Source: Thiodiazotropha sp037382065
Lineage (GTDB): Bacteria; Pseudomonadota; Gammaproteobacteria; Chromatiales; Chromatiaceae
Length of the DNA: 6,172 nt
Direction of reading: 5' to 3'
NCBI GenBank assembly: GCA_037382065.1
Contig: JARRQF010000390.1
Coordinates: forward strand, 1 to 6,172
Shown here: positions 5,312 through 6,172 of the stretch, in pieces
Layout: each line of letters opens with the position of its first letter
Numbering within the stretch: position 1 is the stretch's first letter
Notes under the pieces: model-generated
Seen by the model: only the letters and a program-made list of their open reading frames with translations
Database searches by the model: none
Told to the model about the DNA's origin: nothing
Translations under genes and position numbers: made by a program

Positions 5312-6172
5312 GGTTTCTCATACTGTTTCTGTGCCCCTTTTTTGCTAAAGAAGAATCGCCTTAGGTAGTCCCGCATTAGCCAAAGTGATGCGACCAATCC
5401 ACACAAACCAGATAGCCAATATGCCACGCCATCCAGAGGGTATGCCAGTGCGCGCTCTATTAACGAAAGGCTTGCTAAAAACAACACAGCACTGAGTACG
5501 CAACGACTGGTTGAGCTGAATGCTGATCTCCACCATTTTTGGTAACGCTGAGCAAGTGCTGCTCCGCTGAAGCCGGAAATCAAACCAAATAGAGCACCAA
5601 TCAATGTATCCAATGGCCAGTGTGCACCTACAGCAATACGGGATTGGCAGACAGTAACAGCAAATAGTATGACGGGTAAAAATATCAACCAATAACGCCA
5701 GTTTAGTGGCTGTGGGGCCAGTGTAGCCAAGACAGCTATTGTACCTGCGAAAATAGTGATTGAGTGTCCAGATGGCAAACTATTATGTGCCGTAATGGCA
5801 TGGTTAATTACCGTAAAATGGTGTTGGTCAATAACGGCTGCGGGTCGTGGTACGGCTGCCAAGTATTTACCTGTTGCCGAGAGTATACCTGCAAAAGGCG
5901 CCGCTGCGAGGGCTGCCGCCCATGCCTGTGCACGCCAAATTATTAATGGTGATAAGAGTGGAATCAGTACAGTAGCATCACCAAATAGTGTTAAATTTGA
6001 CCATGCTTGCTCTGGCCAGCTATTCAGTGCGTGATTTAAAGTGATAAACCAATCACGTTGAATAGACCAATACCCAACCTGGTCAAAATGCCAATCAGTT
6101 AACCATTTAACCAGGAGGCCAGCCAATAAAATAGAGAGCGTAGCTACCATTACCCAAGCTATCCAATGCCCA
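5308..6172 (-). CDS. PAP2-superfamily membrane phosphatase, 5' end beyond the window
   Basis: A multi-pass membrane phosphatase of the PAP2/LpxE/PgpB class. The three active-site motifs are intact. Numbered from the ATG at 6150, they are K95-x6-RP (KYLAAVPRP), PSGH at 126-129, and SR170-171 with His177 and Asp181 (SRIAVGAHWPLD). Substrates of the class are lipid phosphates or diphosphates such as undecaprenyl diphosphate, phosphatidylglycerophosphate, diacylglycerol-type lipids or lipid A 1-phosphate; the sequence does not decide which. The reading frame is open above 6150 to the window edge (G-H-W-I-A-W-V before the Met) and no ribosome-binding site precedes that ATG, so the true start probably lies outside. 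About 90 residues follow the last motif and carry two further hydrophobic segments and a basic tail. Its TGA overlaps the transferase ATG by 4 nt, implying coupled translation and a shared role in lipid A or carrier-lipid metabolism. Confidence 0.9.
   Translation of the reverse strand, partial: GHWIAWVMVATLSILLAGLLVKWLTDWHFDQVGYWSIQRDWFITLNHALNSWPEQAWSNLTLFGDATVLIPLLSPLIIWRAQAWAAALAAAPFAGILSATGKYLAAVPRPAAVIDQHHFTVINHAITAHNSLPSGHSITIFAGTIAVLATLAPQPLNWRYWLIFLPVILFAVTVCQSRIAVGAHWPLDTLIGALFGLISGFSGAALAQRYQKWWRSAFSSTSRCVLSAVLFLASLSLIERALAYPLDGVAYWLSGLCGLVASLWLMRDYLRRFFFSKKGAQKQYEKP

Overview
The window looks like an accessory stretch of a gammaproteobacterial chromosome, most likely from a methanotroph-like organism. 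The clue is a 131-residue bacteriohemerythrin whose iron ligands fall at the positions known from the Methylococcus capsulatus protein. The lipid A modification genes also fit a Gram-negative host. No taxonomic marker gene is present, so the organism is an inference.

Left part, 1 to about 2800 (plus strand): a decayed toxin/immunity and transposase region. It starts with a structured non-coding stretch (63-217) that ends in a good intrinsic terminator. Then come a 164-residue orphan immunity-like gene (292-786), a RAYT/Y1 transposase cut off after its HUH motif (1004 to about 1250), the pre-toxin part of a polymorphic toxin lacking a recognisable toxic tip (1258-1842), and a second immunity-like gene 2 nt downstream (1845-2327). 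The last piece is a rearranged copy of the toxin fragment (2371-2669). The two immunity-like proteins are paralogues: 29 of 88 aligned residues are identical without a gap. An 18-nt core, TAGACACCCACTCAAATA, occurs four times at the junctions, and two inverted copies of a ~60-nt repeat (845-903 and 2736-2795) bracket most of this region.

Middle, 2670-3074: no convincing gene. It holds the right inverted repeat, a GC-rich block and a stem-loop.

Right part (minus strand): a bacteriohemerythrin gene (3075-3470) with an unusual pair of interlocked inverted repeats upstream. Beyond it is a two-gene unit, transcribed from the right edge leftward, for a PAP2-superfamily membrane phosphatase (open at the window edge) and an EptA/MCR-family phosphoethanolamine transferase, joined by an ATGA overlap. 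Together these two probably modify lipid A or recycle lipid carriers and donors at the periplasmic face of the inner membrane.

The most interesting part is the toxin/immunity graveyard: paralogous immunity genes kept intact while their toxin parts are truncated, permuted and fused to transposase fragments at a shared short repeat.
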